NCBI GenBank assembly: GCA_947372355.1
Contig: CANBTI010000023.1
Location: 1-33,014 of the forward strand
From: Bdellovibrionales bacterium
Lineage (GTDB): Bacteria > Bdellovibrionota > UBA1018 > CAIMNF01
Reading direction: 5' to 3'
DNA: 33,014 bases
Shown: positions 1-7,712 of the stretch, one piece after another
Numbering within the stretch: the first letter of the stretch is position 1
Layout of the letters: each line of letters starts with the position of its first letter
Program-made: the position numbers and the translations under genes
Notes under the pieces: generated by a model
What the model was told of the DNA's origin: nothing
The model's database searches: none
Seen by the model: the letters and a program-made list of their open reading frames with translations, nothing else

Positions 1-1941
1 GTTTCATTATACGAGAGTGATCGATTGATCGTTGGTCCACACACTCACAACCATTTAGATTCAGAGGATTTGTTTAAACTGATCAACCAATGCGCAACGT
101 CCATGGGATCACGCACTCTTCATGGTTGGATGAGTTCTCCCTTCAAAAACGTAAAAACAATTGAAGCTCAACAAAATGCCGTGAAGGAATTAGCGGCTGA
201 ATCTTTGGAAGCTGCTCAAATTCATACCAATTTAAAAGAAGTTTATGATTTGGATCGCATCTTAGGGCGAGTATCCACTAAACTTGCTCACCCCCGTGAT
301 ACTTATGCGCTTGGATCATCGCTAAAAAATGCATTTTTATTCACGGAAAAGCTTTCTCGGTTTAAAACTCCGAATTTAAAAAAATTGAGTGAAAAATTTT
401 CTAAAGCAGAAAAAGATCTTCATGAAATTTCGGAGCGAATTTTACGCACCCAAAAATCGGATGCCCCACTTCACACTCGTGATGGCGGAATTTTTGAACT
501 CGGTACGGATCCAGAACTCGATCGCTTGATCAAACTCACCACCGAAGGTGAAAAATTCATTGTTGATCTAGAAATAAGAGAACGCGAAGCAACCGGCATT
601 GGATCACTCAAAGTGAAATATAACCGTGTGTTTGGTTACTTCATTGAAATTTCTAGTGCGAATCTTAAAAATGTTCCAAGCCACTACCAACGCAAGCAAA
701 CAACGGTGGGCGGAGAGCGTTTTTTCACGGAAGAATTAAAAAAGTTTGAAGAAGAAATTCTCACCGCCTCTTTTAAACAAAAAGCATTAGAAACAAGTTT
801 ATTCCAAAAGCTCATTGAAGATCTGAATTCACACGCTGAACAGCTAAAATTATTATCTGAATCCATTGGCGAACTGGATGCACTTTTATCTCTCTCCTTT
901 TTAGCGGCGAAATCGGCTTGGTGTTTTCCTCAAATCGATGAATCTTTTAATTTAAAATTAGTGAATTCTCGACATCCCGTAGTGGATGAGGCATTGCGCG
1001 GGCAATTCGTAGCCAATTCAGTGGATCTTTCCCCTACTACTGCTCGAACCCTCATGATCACAGGTCCGAACATGGGTGGTAAATCCACAATCATGCGCCA
1101 GATTGCACAAGTGATTATTCTTGGTCAAATGGGTGCTCCCGTTCCGGCTACTTCTGCGAATTGGGGAATTTTTGATTCTCTTTACACTCGAATCGGCGCT
1201 CAAGATGCGATTGCAAAAGGGCAATCTACCTTCATGGTGGAAATGGTGGAACTTGCGCACATTTTATCACACGCCAACAATCGCTCTTTTGTGGTTCTTG
1301 ATGAAATCGGACGCGGCACTAGCACTTACGATGGTATGAGTGTGGCTTCTGCGAGTTTAGAACATCTTCACACGAAATCAGGCGCACGCATTGTTTTCGC
1401 CACTCACTATCATGAACTCACTGAACTCGAAACGCGATTGCCTGGTCTTAAAAACGCTCACATGAAAGTTCTCGATGAAAAAGGAAAACTCACTTTTCTT
1501 TATGAATTGGCAACGGGCCGCTCATCCAAAAGTTTCGGGATCCAAGTTGCCGAACTCGCGGGATTACCTAAACCCGTGATCAAACAAGCTTGGAATATTT
1601 TAAAGGGCTTAGAAGCATCAGCGGCATTGGTTGGAAATGGAAATGCTGAAAGTTCTCCACAATTATCATTATTCCAGGCGATCAATGAACAAAGTATCGA
1701 TCATGATGTGAGTGAGAATAGTGCTATCAATGATAGCAGTGATAGCAGTGATAGCATCGTTGATGGCATTAAATACCAATGTTCTCCACTTCGGGTGCCC
1801 GAAGTGCGAAATAATACCGATATAAAAAAAGAACCCGCACCAGAGCACCCCGTTTTGGGTGAATTGCGCGAGCTCGATTTGAATAGTATGACGCCGATTC
1901 AGGCGATGAATGTATTGCTTAGTTTAAAGAATTCAATTTAA
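1..1941 (+). CDS. mutS: DNA mismatch repair ATPase MutS (5' end outside window)
   Basis: MutS binds mismatches as a dimer and uses ATP to recruit MutL. The reading frame is open from base 1, so the gene begins upstream; roughly the first 240 residues (mismatch-binding and connector domains) are missing because of the window edge. What remains begins at the core/lever region (MGSRTLHGWM near base 105). The ATPase domain follows: Walker A GPNMGGKST at about 1063-1089, Walker B LDEIGRGTST near 1295-1325, and the ATHYHELTELE motif near 1400. A Ser/Asp-rich linker (about 1690-1770) built partly on a 9-bp DNA repeat separates the ATPase from the C-terminal helix-turn-helix tail (ELDLNSMTPIQAMNVL). 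The stop lies 2 bp from the stop of the convergent gene. Family assignment is certain. Confidence 0.97.
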   Translation, partial: VSLYESDRLIVGPHTHNHLDSEDLFKLINQCATSMGSRTLHGWMSSPFKNVKTIEAQQNAVKELAAESLEAAQIHTNLKEVYDLDRILGRVSTKLAHPRDTYALGSSLKNAFLFTEKLSRFKTPNLKKLSEKFSKAEKDLHEISERILRTQKSDAPLHTRDGGIFELGTDPELDRLIKLTTEGEKFIVDLEIREREATGIGSLKVKYNRVFGYFIEISSANLKNVPSHYQRKQTTVGGERFFTEELKKFEEEILTASFKQKALETSLFQKLIEDLNSHAEQLKLLSESIGELDALLSLSFLAAKSAWCFPQIDESFNLKLVNSRHPVVDEALRGQFVANSVDLSPTTARTLMITGPNMGGKSTIMRQIAQVIILGQMGAPVPATSANWGIFDSLYTRIGAQDAIAKGQSTFMVEMVELAHILSHANNRSFVVLDEIGRGTSTYDGMSVASASLEHLHTKSGARIVFATHYHELTELETRLPGLKNAHMKVLDEKGKLTFLYELATGRSSKSFGIQVAELAGLPKPVIKQAWNILKGLEASAALVGNGNAESSPQLSLFQAINEQSIDHDVSENSAINDSSDSSDSIVDGIKYQCSPLRVPEVRNNTDIKKEPAPEHPVLGELRELDLNSMTPIQAMNVLLSLKNSI

Positions 1942-1943
1942 AA

Positions 1944-2534
1944 CTAGAGTTTACTTAAAACCAATTCTAATCTCGAAATAAATCCATTCATATCTTCAAC
2001 CGTAACAGGCTTATCTAAAATCACATTTTCACTCAATACTTCTGATTGGCGGTATTGTTCAGCAGGGTTTAACGAGTCAAGATTTGCAAGTGAAGCCGTA
2101 GCAATTCCACCACTCACCAAACCACCGGTTGTTCCCGTCAATAAAGATGCATTAATAGTTCCAGCACCTTCGACAAATTCAATCGCTGATCCAGCCGCTG
2201 CTGCAGCACCAGTTAAGTAAACCGCTCCGAGAACGACTAGAGCATCACCGATTACTGAACCTGCGACTTGCGCTTGTTCGATGTATCGTTGATCGGTTAA
2301 ATCATCAAAAGAATAAGATCTTTTATTTCCAATCGGTGCACAGGTTGTTGCCTCATAACCAAGATTACACTTTTCAAATTTAACTCTATTTTCTAAAGTT
2401 TTTGTAACCCTGACATAAAGGTCTCCCCGTTTTCTTTCGATTGGAAAAACATCATTGCCCTTTGCATAACTATTTTCAACCAGTGTCACAAAACCAAATA
2501 CGAACAAACTAATCATCATTGTAATTTTTTTCAT
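1944..2534 (-). CDS. Secreted or membrane-associated protein of unknown function with Gly/Ala-rich hydrophobic segment
   Basis: I do not recognise this 196-residue protein. The chosen ATG at 2534 begins a clear signal peptide (MKKITMMISLF..., cleavage probably after SYA near residue 24) and has AAGGAAA just upstream; the frame extends nine residues further to 2561, but that would overlap the upstream gene and spoil the signal peptide. Residues about 92-150 are strongly Gly/Ala/Val/Leu-rich with glycine-zipper-like spacing, suggesting a membrane-inserting hairpin. Two cysteines (about 56 and 65) in the exported N-terminal part could form a disulfide. It follows the 295-residue secreted protein by 11 bp and is last in the TIGR02147-regulator operon, so it is probably controlled by it. 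Function is unknown. Confidence 0.75.
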   Translation of the reverse strand: MKKITMMISLFVFGFVTLVENSYAKGNDVFPIERKRGDLYVRVTKTLENRVKFEKCNLGYEATTCAPIGNKRSYSFDDLTDQRYIEQAQVAGSVIGDALVVLGAVYLTGAAAAAGSAIEFVEGAGTINASLLTGTTGGLVSGGIATASLANLDSLNPAEQYRQSEVLSENVILDKPVTVEDMNGFISRLELVLSKL

Positions 2535-2545
2535 ATCATTTCCTT

Positions 2546-3433
2546 TTAAAGTTCCGAGCAATTAGGAATTTTTTTAACCATTTCTAAAACTTCAGGGCCA
2601 TGTTCTAACTCCATCAGCAAGTTAAGCTGGTCAAGACTATGAACAAAACCATCGCCCAACATTGGAGGTGTATCTAGAAATTTTTGATCACGGTAAACCA
2701 CCGATTGATCACTCACTCTCATCACCGAAACACCGATGTAACAACGTTTTTCAATCGTACAAGTATTATCATACGAGATCACATATTCAGTCGATGGACG
2801 TTGTTCATAATGATTAATCCAACTATGATCTTTTAACACCACTGTCGTTTTATTTTCAGTGTCTAAGATATGATTTAAGCTATTAAAAACATAAGAACAT
2901 TGTTTCTGTGTATTTTTTTCCATCCGCAAAGCAAAGGATTCTTGAGAATGAACAAAAGCGAGAATATTTGGAGAGATGGGATAGCTAGAATAGTTCAACT
3001 GCACATTGGTTTCTATACCAGCAATTCCAAGATACTCGTGAAAAACAATCATGTAACGAGTATCTCCACGGGCTGCATTCCACTCATCAATATTACAAGT
3101 AATCATTTTGGTCTTTGAATTATTTTTACAAATCTTTACCCCACCATTAAATAAAATGGGATGATGATTAAATACAATTCTTTCTCCTACTGATTTCACT
3201 GCTTGAGAGTATCTTTGATAAAGATTAATAGTAGATTGATCGCTCAATTCAAGTTTTTGATCTAATTCGTTTAGTTGATAACTTCTTTTCATCCAAACAG
3301 AAATTTCATTTCTAATCGATTTAAAAACTCCATCTTCTCCACCACCGTTTCCTACATGTTCTTGTGCAAAAGCATTATTGAGGCTGATGGTTCCCAGTAA
3401 CGCCAACATTCCAATTTTCATTATTGTTTTCAT
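2546..3433 (-). CDS. Secreted protein of unknown function with conserved-looking HEYLGIAGIE segment
   Basis: The 295-residue product has a signal peptide (cleavage probably after AFA near residue 23), then a Gly-rich GNGGGEDG stretch of a type often seen at the mature N-terminus of exported Bdellovibrio-like proteins. Residues 132-141 read HEYLGIAGIE, which resembles a motif I recall from uncharacterised secreted proteins of this bacterial group. It is not an HExxH zincin motif, so enzymatic activity cannot be claimed. Several cysteines in the mature part fit a periplasmic or extracellular location. Its ATG overlaps the TGA of the regulator gene (ATGA), and AAGAGAG lies upstream, so it is translationally coupled to the regulator. 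No function is assigned. Confidence 0.8.
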   Translation of the reverse strand: MKTIMKIGMLALLGTISLNNAFAQEHVGNGGGEDGVFKSIRNEISVWMKRSYQLNELDQKLELSDQSTINLYQRYSQAVKSVGERIVFNHHPILFNGGVKICKNNSKTKMITCNIDEWNAARGDTRYMIVFHEYLGIAGIETNVQLNYSSYPISPNILAFVHSQESFALRMEKNTQKQCSYVFNSLNHILDTENKTTVVLKDHSWINHYEQRPSTEYVISYDNTCTIEKRCYIGVSVMRVSDQSVVYRDQKFLDTPPMLGDGFVHSLDQLNLLMELEHGPEVLEMVKKIPNCSEL

Positions 3434-4221
3434 ATTTTTTTCTCTCTTTTTTTATTTTTATTTACTGTTAGGGGGAACAATTGCACCGAAATTCGAAACA
3501 CATCCTTGGGTTTCTCTTCTCGATTAAATCGTTCATACAGATCATTCTGAAACTTTCGAATCATCTGTTTAGCTTCCGGAAGGTTTTGGTAATCAAGGGG
3601 AAGAGTTAAGGAAGTGAAATCACGTTCCTCCACTTCACGCTCTTCTAAAGTTTTCTTTGCTAGCTCTAGGGTTTGAAAATGATTTTTTTGAATGGATGTA
3701 TTGCTGAGATCATCGCTAGTGCGGTGTCCGCCCTTGGAACGGATCCACGTTCCATCTTCACTGATGGTGATTATTTGCAAACGAATCATGCGCTCGATCG
3801 CTTTTTCCGTGATAGAGAGTGATAATCCAAGGCGCTCTGCCACAAACGCAACAGTGGAAATAAAAGCACGGGTTTGCATCATGGATAAAATTGCAAAATA
3901 ATACCACTCACTCATGAGCGCAAATTGATCCATGGAGAGTTTTAGATATTCAAGTTGATCTTTTGAAACACGTTTCTGATTAGCAGCAGTGATGTAATCT
4001 TTTAATACTGAAGAACGCTCCATCGGATCGAGCATCAATTTTATAGAAATACGTTCCGCCATTTTTTTAGTAACCGGACGCGCTCCATTCAAAATCTCCG
4101 TCAAAGTACCCGAGCTCACGCCCAGTTTTTTTGCATAAGCACGCGTAGAGTATTGCGGATTTTTCTTTCGTATATCCGTGAGCTTACGGTGCAAGAGGTT
4201 TTGAATGACTTCGTTCTTCAT
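3430..4221 (-). CDS. TIGR02147-family transcriptional regulator
   Basis: The 263-residue protein has an N-terminal helix-turn-helix (about residues 24-59, STRAYAKKLGVSSGTLTEIL) and the C-terminal TIGR02147 signature: an EWYYFAILSMM segment, a winged-helix-like middle, then FQTLELAKKTLEER and a final VFRISVQLFPL strand. The family is common in Bdellovibrio and Fibrobacter relatives and presumed to regulate neighbouring genes. The frame stays open to 4293, but I choose ATG 4221: a good promoter (TTGCCA-N17-TAGAAT) puts its -10 box over the other in-frame Met codon at 4230 and its +1 at about 4221, so the mRNA is probably leaderless. Two palindromes lie just upstream of the -35. The 3' end overlaps the next secreted-protein gene by 4 bp. 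Confidence 0.88.
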   Translation of the reverse strand: MKNEVIQNLLHRKLTDIRKKNPQYSTRAYAKKLGVSSGTLTEILNGARPVTKKMAERISIKLMLDPMERSSVLKDYITAANQKRVSKDQLEYLKLSMDQFALMSEWYYFAILSMMQTRAFISTVAFVAERLGLSLSITEKAIERMIRLQIITISEDGTWIRSKGGHRTSDDLSNTSIQKNHFQTLELAKKTLEEREVEERDFTSLTLPLDYQNLPEAKQMIRKFQNDLYERFNREEKPKDVFRISVQLFPLTVNKNKKREKKI

Positions 4222-4228
4222 AGTGCGC

Positions 4229-4257
4229 ATTCTACAGATGTTATGTAAGAATGGCAA
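4229..4257 (-). promoter_or_regulatory. Promoter of the TIGR02147 regulator (leaderless start)
   Basis: On the minus strand TTGCCA (4257-4252), a 17-bp spacer and TAGAAT (4234-4229) form a good sigma-70-like promoter. Seven bases separate the -10 from ATG 4221, so transcription should begin at or next to the start codon. No Shine-Dalgarno sequence is visible. Confidence 0.65.
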
Positions 4258-4261
4258 TGCA

Positions 4262-4305
4262 TTTTGGAGCGTAACGCTCCAAAACTGCTCCATCTTTTTG
4301 GAGCA
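4262..4305. promoter_or_regulatory. Tandem palindromes (GGAGC/GCTCC), probable operator
   Basis: Two inverted repeats stand side by side in the divergent spacer. The first (4262-4284) has perfect 10-bp arms TTTTGGAGCG / CGCTCCAAAA around TAA. The second (4286-4305) has 7-bp arms TGCTCCA / TGGAGCA around six bases. Both share the GGAGC half-site, giving four half-sites in 44 bp, directly upstream of the regulator's -35 box. An operator for the adjacent regulator is the simplest reading; an RNA hairpin is less likely because the predicted transcripts start outside it. Confidence 0.6.
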
Positions 4306-4373
4306 TGCAACTAATTTCGTTCAATCATTATTTGTAAATCATCTATTTTACACATGTTTTATGTATTAAATTA

Positions 4374-4402
4374 TTGACCAAAAACATCTTAACCAATATA
4401 TT
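4374..4402 (+). promoter_or_regulatory. Promoter of the divergent secreted-protein gene
   Basis: TTGACC (4374-4379), a 17-bp spacer and TATATT (4397-4402) form a near-consensus sigma-70-type promoter about 40 bp before the start codon at 4442. The predicted +1 is near 4409, giving a leader of about 33 bases that contains an AGGA ribosome-binding site. Confidence 0.65.
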
Positions 4403-4441
4403 AACCACAATCTAAATTTAAAAATGAATAGGATTCATATT

Positions 4442-5065
4442 ATGAAAACAACTAAACCCATCAGTAAGTTTGCATTACCCATCATCCTGTTGATTACCCT
4501 TTCAGGAGTTGCTCATGCGCAATCCGAAACAACTGGCGAATTTAATTTATCCACAGATGAAACTCCAGTAGATGTTTCAGGATTTAACGCTACTGAAAAA
4601 AATAATTTAAAGTCAGATAAAATCAATGTAACCTTTTCACCCAATGAAACTTGCAGACAATTCTTAGAAAGAAATGCAGCTTCAAGAACGATCAAAGCTA
4701 ACGATCATATCAAAATCTCGAAAAAAATTGCATTGGGTGGTCTACTCTCTGCACTTCTCATCACTCCTCAATTTGGAATTCCTGTGATGGCGGGTGGAAT
4801 TATTTATAGCACTTACTCTTCCATTCGAGTCGCTGGTGCTTATAATGTTTTAAATACTATCGATGAAGCCTATTTATATAAAATGACAGGTCAAACGGGT
4901 TACTATTTAGAAAAATTACAAAGAAAAATGAATCGTAGAATCAACATTGGTATTTCAATTTCTGATATTGCTGATGCTGTATTAAAAGCAGACCGCGAAG
5001 GTAAAATCTGTAGCAACTCTCGTGGCTTAGAACACTTTGCAGACGAACTTGCGAATAGTCTTTAA
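4442..5065 (+). CDS. Secreted protein of unknown function with hydrophobic hairpin
   Basis: I do not recognise this 207-residue protein. The ATG at 4442 is preferred over the in-frame ATG at 4424 because AGGA lies 9 bases before it and the signal peptide then starts cleanly (MKTTKPISKFALPIILL, cleavage after AHA near residue 26). The mature part has a polar N-terminal region, a hydrophobic stretch at about 97-126 interrupted by Pro and Gly, then an amphipathic Arg/Lys-rich region. Two cysteines (about 71 and 190) could form a disulfide. In size, signal peptide and central hydrophobic block it resembles the 196-residue protein at 1944-2534, although no sequence homology is obvious by eye. It is divergent from the TIGR02147 regulator. 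Confidence 0.8.
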   Translation: MKTTKPISKFALPIILLITLSGVAHAQSETTGEFNLSTDETPVDVSGFNATEKNNLKSDKINVTFSPNETCRQFLERNAASRTIKANDHIKISKKIALGGLLSALLITPQFGIPVMAGGIIYSTYSSIRVAGAYNVLNTIDEAYLYKMTGQTGYYLEKLQRKMNRRINIGISISDIADAVLKADREGKICSNSRGLEHFADELANSL

Positions 5066-5068
5066 GTT

Positions 5069-5959
5069 TTATTCAGTCACTCCTAAAATATCTGCAGCTC
5101 TCCACTCAGGAAGATCATCCACGAGTGTAGAGAGCAATGAATCAAGCTTATCTTCAGCTGTTTCTCGTTGATCAATAGGTGACACTCCATGAGCGGTTTC
5201 ACGCCACTCTGGTGATTGTGCCAGTCGACTCCGAAGTGCTGCTAAAAATAAATCCATCCACGATGGCGCGGTAAAAGTGAAGTTGAGTGCGAGAGCATCG
5301 CCCTCCGCTTCGGTTGCGTGCCAATACCCGCGAGGAACAAACAACAATGATCCCGGCTTCAGAATAAATGTTTGCGCATCTTTGGGCATCGTTGTTGGCA
5401 AATCATCATCGAGATAACTATCTAATTCCGGATCAGGATTTTGCCCCATGGTATGGCGAGTGAGTGGGTTTTCAACATGCGTGTTCGGAGCCATGAACCA
5501 TTTTTTAGTCCCTGAAACTTGATATACAAAATTAATATTTTGATCAAAGTGAGGAGAAGTACCCTTTCCATCGGGAGTGGCATAAATCAAACATCGCGCG
5601 TAAGTGAGCGCCGATAGACCCAAATCTTTTTTCATCTGCGCTAATAATTCGGTAAGCATGGGTGAAATATTCTGAGCATCTTGAAACAAAAGCCCCATTC
5701 CACAATCAAATAACTTTTGAGCATCTTTTGAAGTAGTATCAATCGAACTACTTTCATCACGCACATCTGGTAAATGCGCTTGAATCGGTGATGGCCATGT
5801 TTTCAACAAAGTTTCAAGAGATGCTAAAAATGGAATGTTTTTAATCTCTATTAGATCTTGTTCCGAGTGTTGAACTTGGAAGGGTTCATTTTTTTGATAG
5901 CTTGCTTGAAATTCAGATAAAGTTCGTGGATGGATGAGATCAAATAAAGTAATTTTCAT
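5069..5959 (-). CDS. JmjC/cupin-4-type Fe(II)/2-oxoglutarate-dependent oxygenase
   Basis: The 296-residue protein has the double-stranded beta-helix core of the cupin-4/JmjC group. The Fe(II) triad is readable: H137 and D139 in SPHFDQN, and H214 in RGYWHATEAEG. The GTKKW segment (150-154) matches the conserved strand after the first metal ligands. Bacterial relatives include ribosomal-protein hydroxylases such as YcfD/RoxA, but the substrate here cannot be read from sequence. The C-terminal 70 residues are likely dimerisation or substrate-binding helices. The start codon is 3 bp after the VapC stop and lacks a strong ribosome-binding site, so it is probably co-transcribed with and coupled to vapBC. 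Its 3' end is 3 bp from the convergent gene. Confidence 0.85.
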   Translation of the reverse strand: MKITLFDLIHPRTLSEFQASYQKNEPFQVQHSEQDLIEIKNIPFLASLETLLKTWPSPIQAHLPDVRDESSSIDTTSKDAQKLFDCGMGLLFQDAQNISPMLTELLAQMKKDLGLSALTYARCLIYATPDGKGTSPHFDQNINFVYQVSGTKKWFMAPNTHVENPLTRHTMGQNPDPELDSYLDDDLPTTMPKDAQTFILKPGSLLFVPRGYWHATEAEGDALALNFTFTAPSWMDLFLAALRSRLAQSPEWRETAHGVSPIDQRETAEDKLDSLLSTLVDDLPEWRAADILGVTE

Positions 5960-5962
5960 GAA

Positions 5963-6355
5963 TTAAAACCCAATCACATCTAGTCCACTCATGCGAGAGA
6001 ACTCTTTTAAATTACGCGTAACCACCACACAATCATTTACCTTAGCAATTGATGCAATTTGAATATCTAAAATTCCAACCGGAGTTCCACTTTTTTCTAA
6101 TTCAGTTTTAAAAACGCCAAACTGTTGCGAACATCTTTCATCAAATGAATAGGATGGAAAATAGGAAAAAAATTTTTGAATGGAATCTAGATTATGTTTC
6201 ACTTTTTTGCTTTTAAAAGCACCGTAAAAGAGCTCGGCTTGCGAAATTGAGTTTAAAAAAAATGCTGACTCTGAATTCATTTTTAAAAAAGAGACCGCAC
6301 CCACGTCTCCTTTTAGGTATAGAATAATAAAATTGGTATCGAGCAAAAATTTCAT
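5963..6355 (-). CDS. vapC: VapC-type PIN-domain ribonuclease toxin
   Basis: The 130-residue PIN domain has the expected acidic residues: D6 (LLDTN), E41 (AELFYGA) and D97 (GILDIQIA), followed by the C-terminal TRNLKEFSRMSGL motif typical of VapC. Such toxins cleave RNA, often tRNA or rRNA, and are neutralised by the cognate antitoxin. The ATG overlaps the antitoxin stop (ATGA), the standard arrangement for coupled translation. All active-site positions appear intact, so the toxin is probably functional. Confidence 0.92.
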   Translation of the reverse strand: MKFLLDTNFIILYLKGDVGAVSFLKMNSESAFFLNSISQAELFYGAFKSKKVKHNLDSIQKFFSYFPSYSFDERCSQQFGVFKTELEKSGTPVGILDIQIASIAKVNDCVVVTRNLKEFSRMSGLDVIGF

Positions 6356-6585
6356 TCGAATGACACTCTTTTGGAATCATGATTAGCATCTTCAGGGTTC
6401 ACTCTAGTAAAATCATCCGAAATAGAACCAGAAAGCTTCCAAAAAGAATCGTTCAATTTTTTTGACTTTAATTCTTTTTTTAAAATATCCACTACAAAAG
6501 CCGAGACACTTTTTTTCTCTTCTTTTGCCCTTTTTTCTACCAATTCTTCAATATTTTCAGGAAAGTATATATTTCTTTGTCCCAT
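6352..6585 (-). CDS. vapB: VapB-type ribbon-helix-helix antitoxin
   Basis: The 77-residue product starts with a ribbon-helix-helix-like DNA-binding region (GQRNIYFPENIEELVEKRA...SVSAFVVDILKKEL), followed by a polar tail expected to wrap the toxin. The ATG at 6585 is chosen because it starts exactly at the beta-strand; an upstream in-frame ATG at 6612 would add nine atypical residues. No Shine-Dalgarno sequence is present. A TATATT at 6597-6592 lies six bases before the ATG, and TATAAT lies at 6607-6602, so the mRNA is leaderless or nearly so. The AATAT/ATATT inverted repeat at 6592-6604 could be the autoregulatory operator. Confidence 0.82.
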   Translation of the reverse strand: MGQRNIYFPENIEELVEKRAKEEKKSVSAFVVDILKKELKSKKLNDSFWKLSGSISDDFTRVNPEDANHDSKRVSFE

Positions 6586-6632
6586 ATGATGAATATAGCA
6601 TATTATATCCACTTTTTGGACATAATAATTAA

Positions 6633-7658
6633 CTATTTGTTTTTCAAGAATTTTTTCACTGGAGCGGGAACCCCAGGTAGCTCACTCGGAGAAAACCATT
6701 CTCCGTGTTTGGAAATTTTTTTGGCTGCTTCAGCACTCAGTTGAAAAACCAGGTGTTTGCGTTCCACCTTATGGTTCGTAACCACGTATTTTGAATTTTC
6801 TTCTTTTAGAAGTTTAGCTTTTAATAGCGGAAAGGCATTGGAAACGGGAAAATCCCAGAGTCCCTTTCGCCAGCGGGCTTCTTGGTTTTGCATGAGGAAT
6901 ACTTTTTTTCCGTGAAGCAATACCCAGCGTTCTTCTTTCACTTGTTTCCAAAGTTTTTTTGGTTTCGGTGGAGGATAACGATCCGGATGATTCTTACCTA
7001 AACAGAGTTTATTAAGAGGGCATTCTTCGCATTTTGGATTCTTGGGTTTACACACCAAGGCGCCTAATTCCATCAAAGCCTGATTCACTGCGCGAGGCTC
7101 TACTGCTTTTACTTCTACAATTTTTCGTGCTGCTTCCCAGATTTCTGATTTTTTTGAATCTAGTTTCCCAATGGCAAAAACTCGGGAAAGCACCCGCACC
7201 ACATTTCCATCCACAATACTTTCGCGTTGATTCATGGCAATCGAACAAACCGCACCCGCGGTATATTCCCCCACCCCAGGAATGGCGAGCCACTCCTCTC
7301 GATTTGTAGGAAATCCAGCACCTGATTCTAACCGAGCATGAATCGCCTGTGCACCCCGGTGTAAATTACGAGCGCGAGAATAGTAACCTAAGCCCGCCCA
7401 TAAGGAATAAACTTCATCAATACTTGCCTTGGCAAGATGATGGACCGCGGGAAATTTTTTTAAAAATTGATTAAAGTAAGGAATCACCGCAGTTACCTGC
7501 GTTTGTTGAAGCATCACTTCAGAAAGCCACACCCGATAAGGATCTGAATTCTCTCTCCAAGGAAGGACACGCGCATTTTTTAAAAACCAATCACTCAGTT
7601 TTTTTGCAACTAAAACTGGATTTACGCTCTGTTTTTTGACGCTTTTATCTTTCATCAT
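6633..7658 (-). CDS. mutY: A/G-specific adenine DNA glycosylase MutY
   Basis: MutY removes adenine mispaired with 8-oxoguanine. The 341-residue protein carries the whole family signature: catalytic Glu47 in SEVMLQQTQV, the helix-hairpin-helix (IPGVGEYTAGAV, about 127-137), catalytic Asp150 in IVDGNVVRV, and a 4Fe-4S cluster at C203-x6-C210-x2-C213-x5-C219. The C-terminal NUDIX-like domain used for 8-oxoG recognition starts near residue 240 (ERWVLLHGKKVFLM) and includes a TNHKVERKHLVF segment. AGGTGA lies 9 bases upstream of the start, where two ATG codons stand in tandem. It is divergent from the amidase gene and appears to be monocistronic. Confidence 0.96.
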   Translation of the reverse strand: MMKDKSVKKQSVNPVLVAKKLSDWFLKNARVLPWRENSDPYRVWLSEVMLQQTQVTAVIPYFNQFLKKFPAVHHLAKASIDEVYSLWAGLGYYSRARNLHRGAQAIHARLESGAGFPTNREEWLAIPGVGEYTAGAVCSIAMNQRESIVDGNVVRVLSRVFAIGKLDSKKSEIWEAARKIVEVKAVEPRAVNQALMELGALVCKPKNPKCEECPLNKLCLGKNHPDRYPPPKPKKLWKQVKEERWVLLHGKKVFLMQNQEARWRKGLWDFPVSNAFPLLKAKLLKEENSKYVVTNHKVERKHLVFQLSAEAAKKISKHGEWFSPSELPGVPAPVKKFLKNK

Positions 7659-7676
7659 TCAATGCTCACCTATTCA

Positions 7677-7706
7677 TTAACACATTTAGCAGGATTTGAT
7701 TAGAAT
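7677..7706 (+). promoter_or_regulatory. Promoter of the amidase gene (leaderless start)
   Basis: TTAACA (7677-7682), an 18-bp spacer and TAGAAT (7701-7706) form a good promoter. The predicted +1 falls on the second of two tandem ATG codons (7713), seven bases after the -10, so the transcript is probably leaderless. Confidence 0.55.
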
Positions 7707-7712
7707 GGAATG

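Noticed and set aside
2999-3040. Zinc metalloprotease call for the 295-residue secreted protein
   Set aside because: The motif is HEYLG, not HExxH, so the zincin signature is absent.
4222-4293. N-terminal extension of the first TIGR02147 regulator to 4293
   Set aside because: It would translate through the -35, -10 and one palindrome, and the extra residues do not resemble the family N-terminus.
7034-7309. Long open frames on both strands inside mutY
   Set aside because: They overlap the conserved catalytic domain of MutY and have no ribosome-binding sites or recognisable products.
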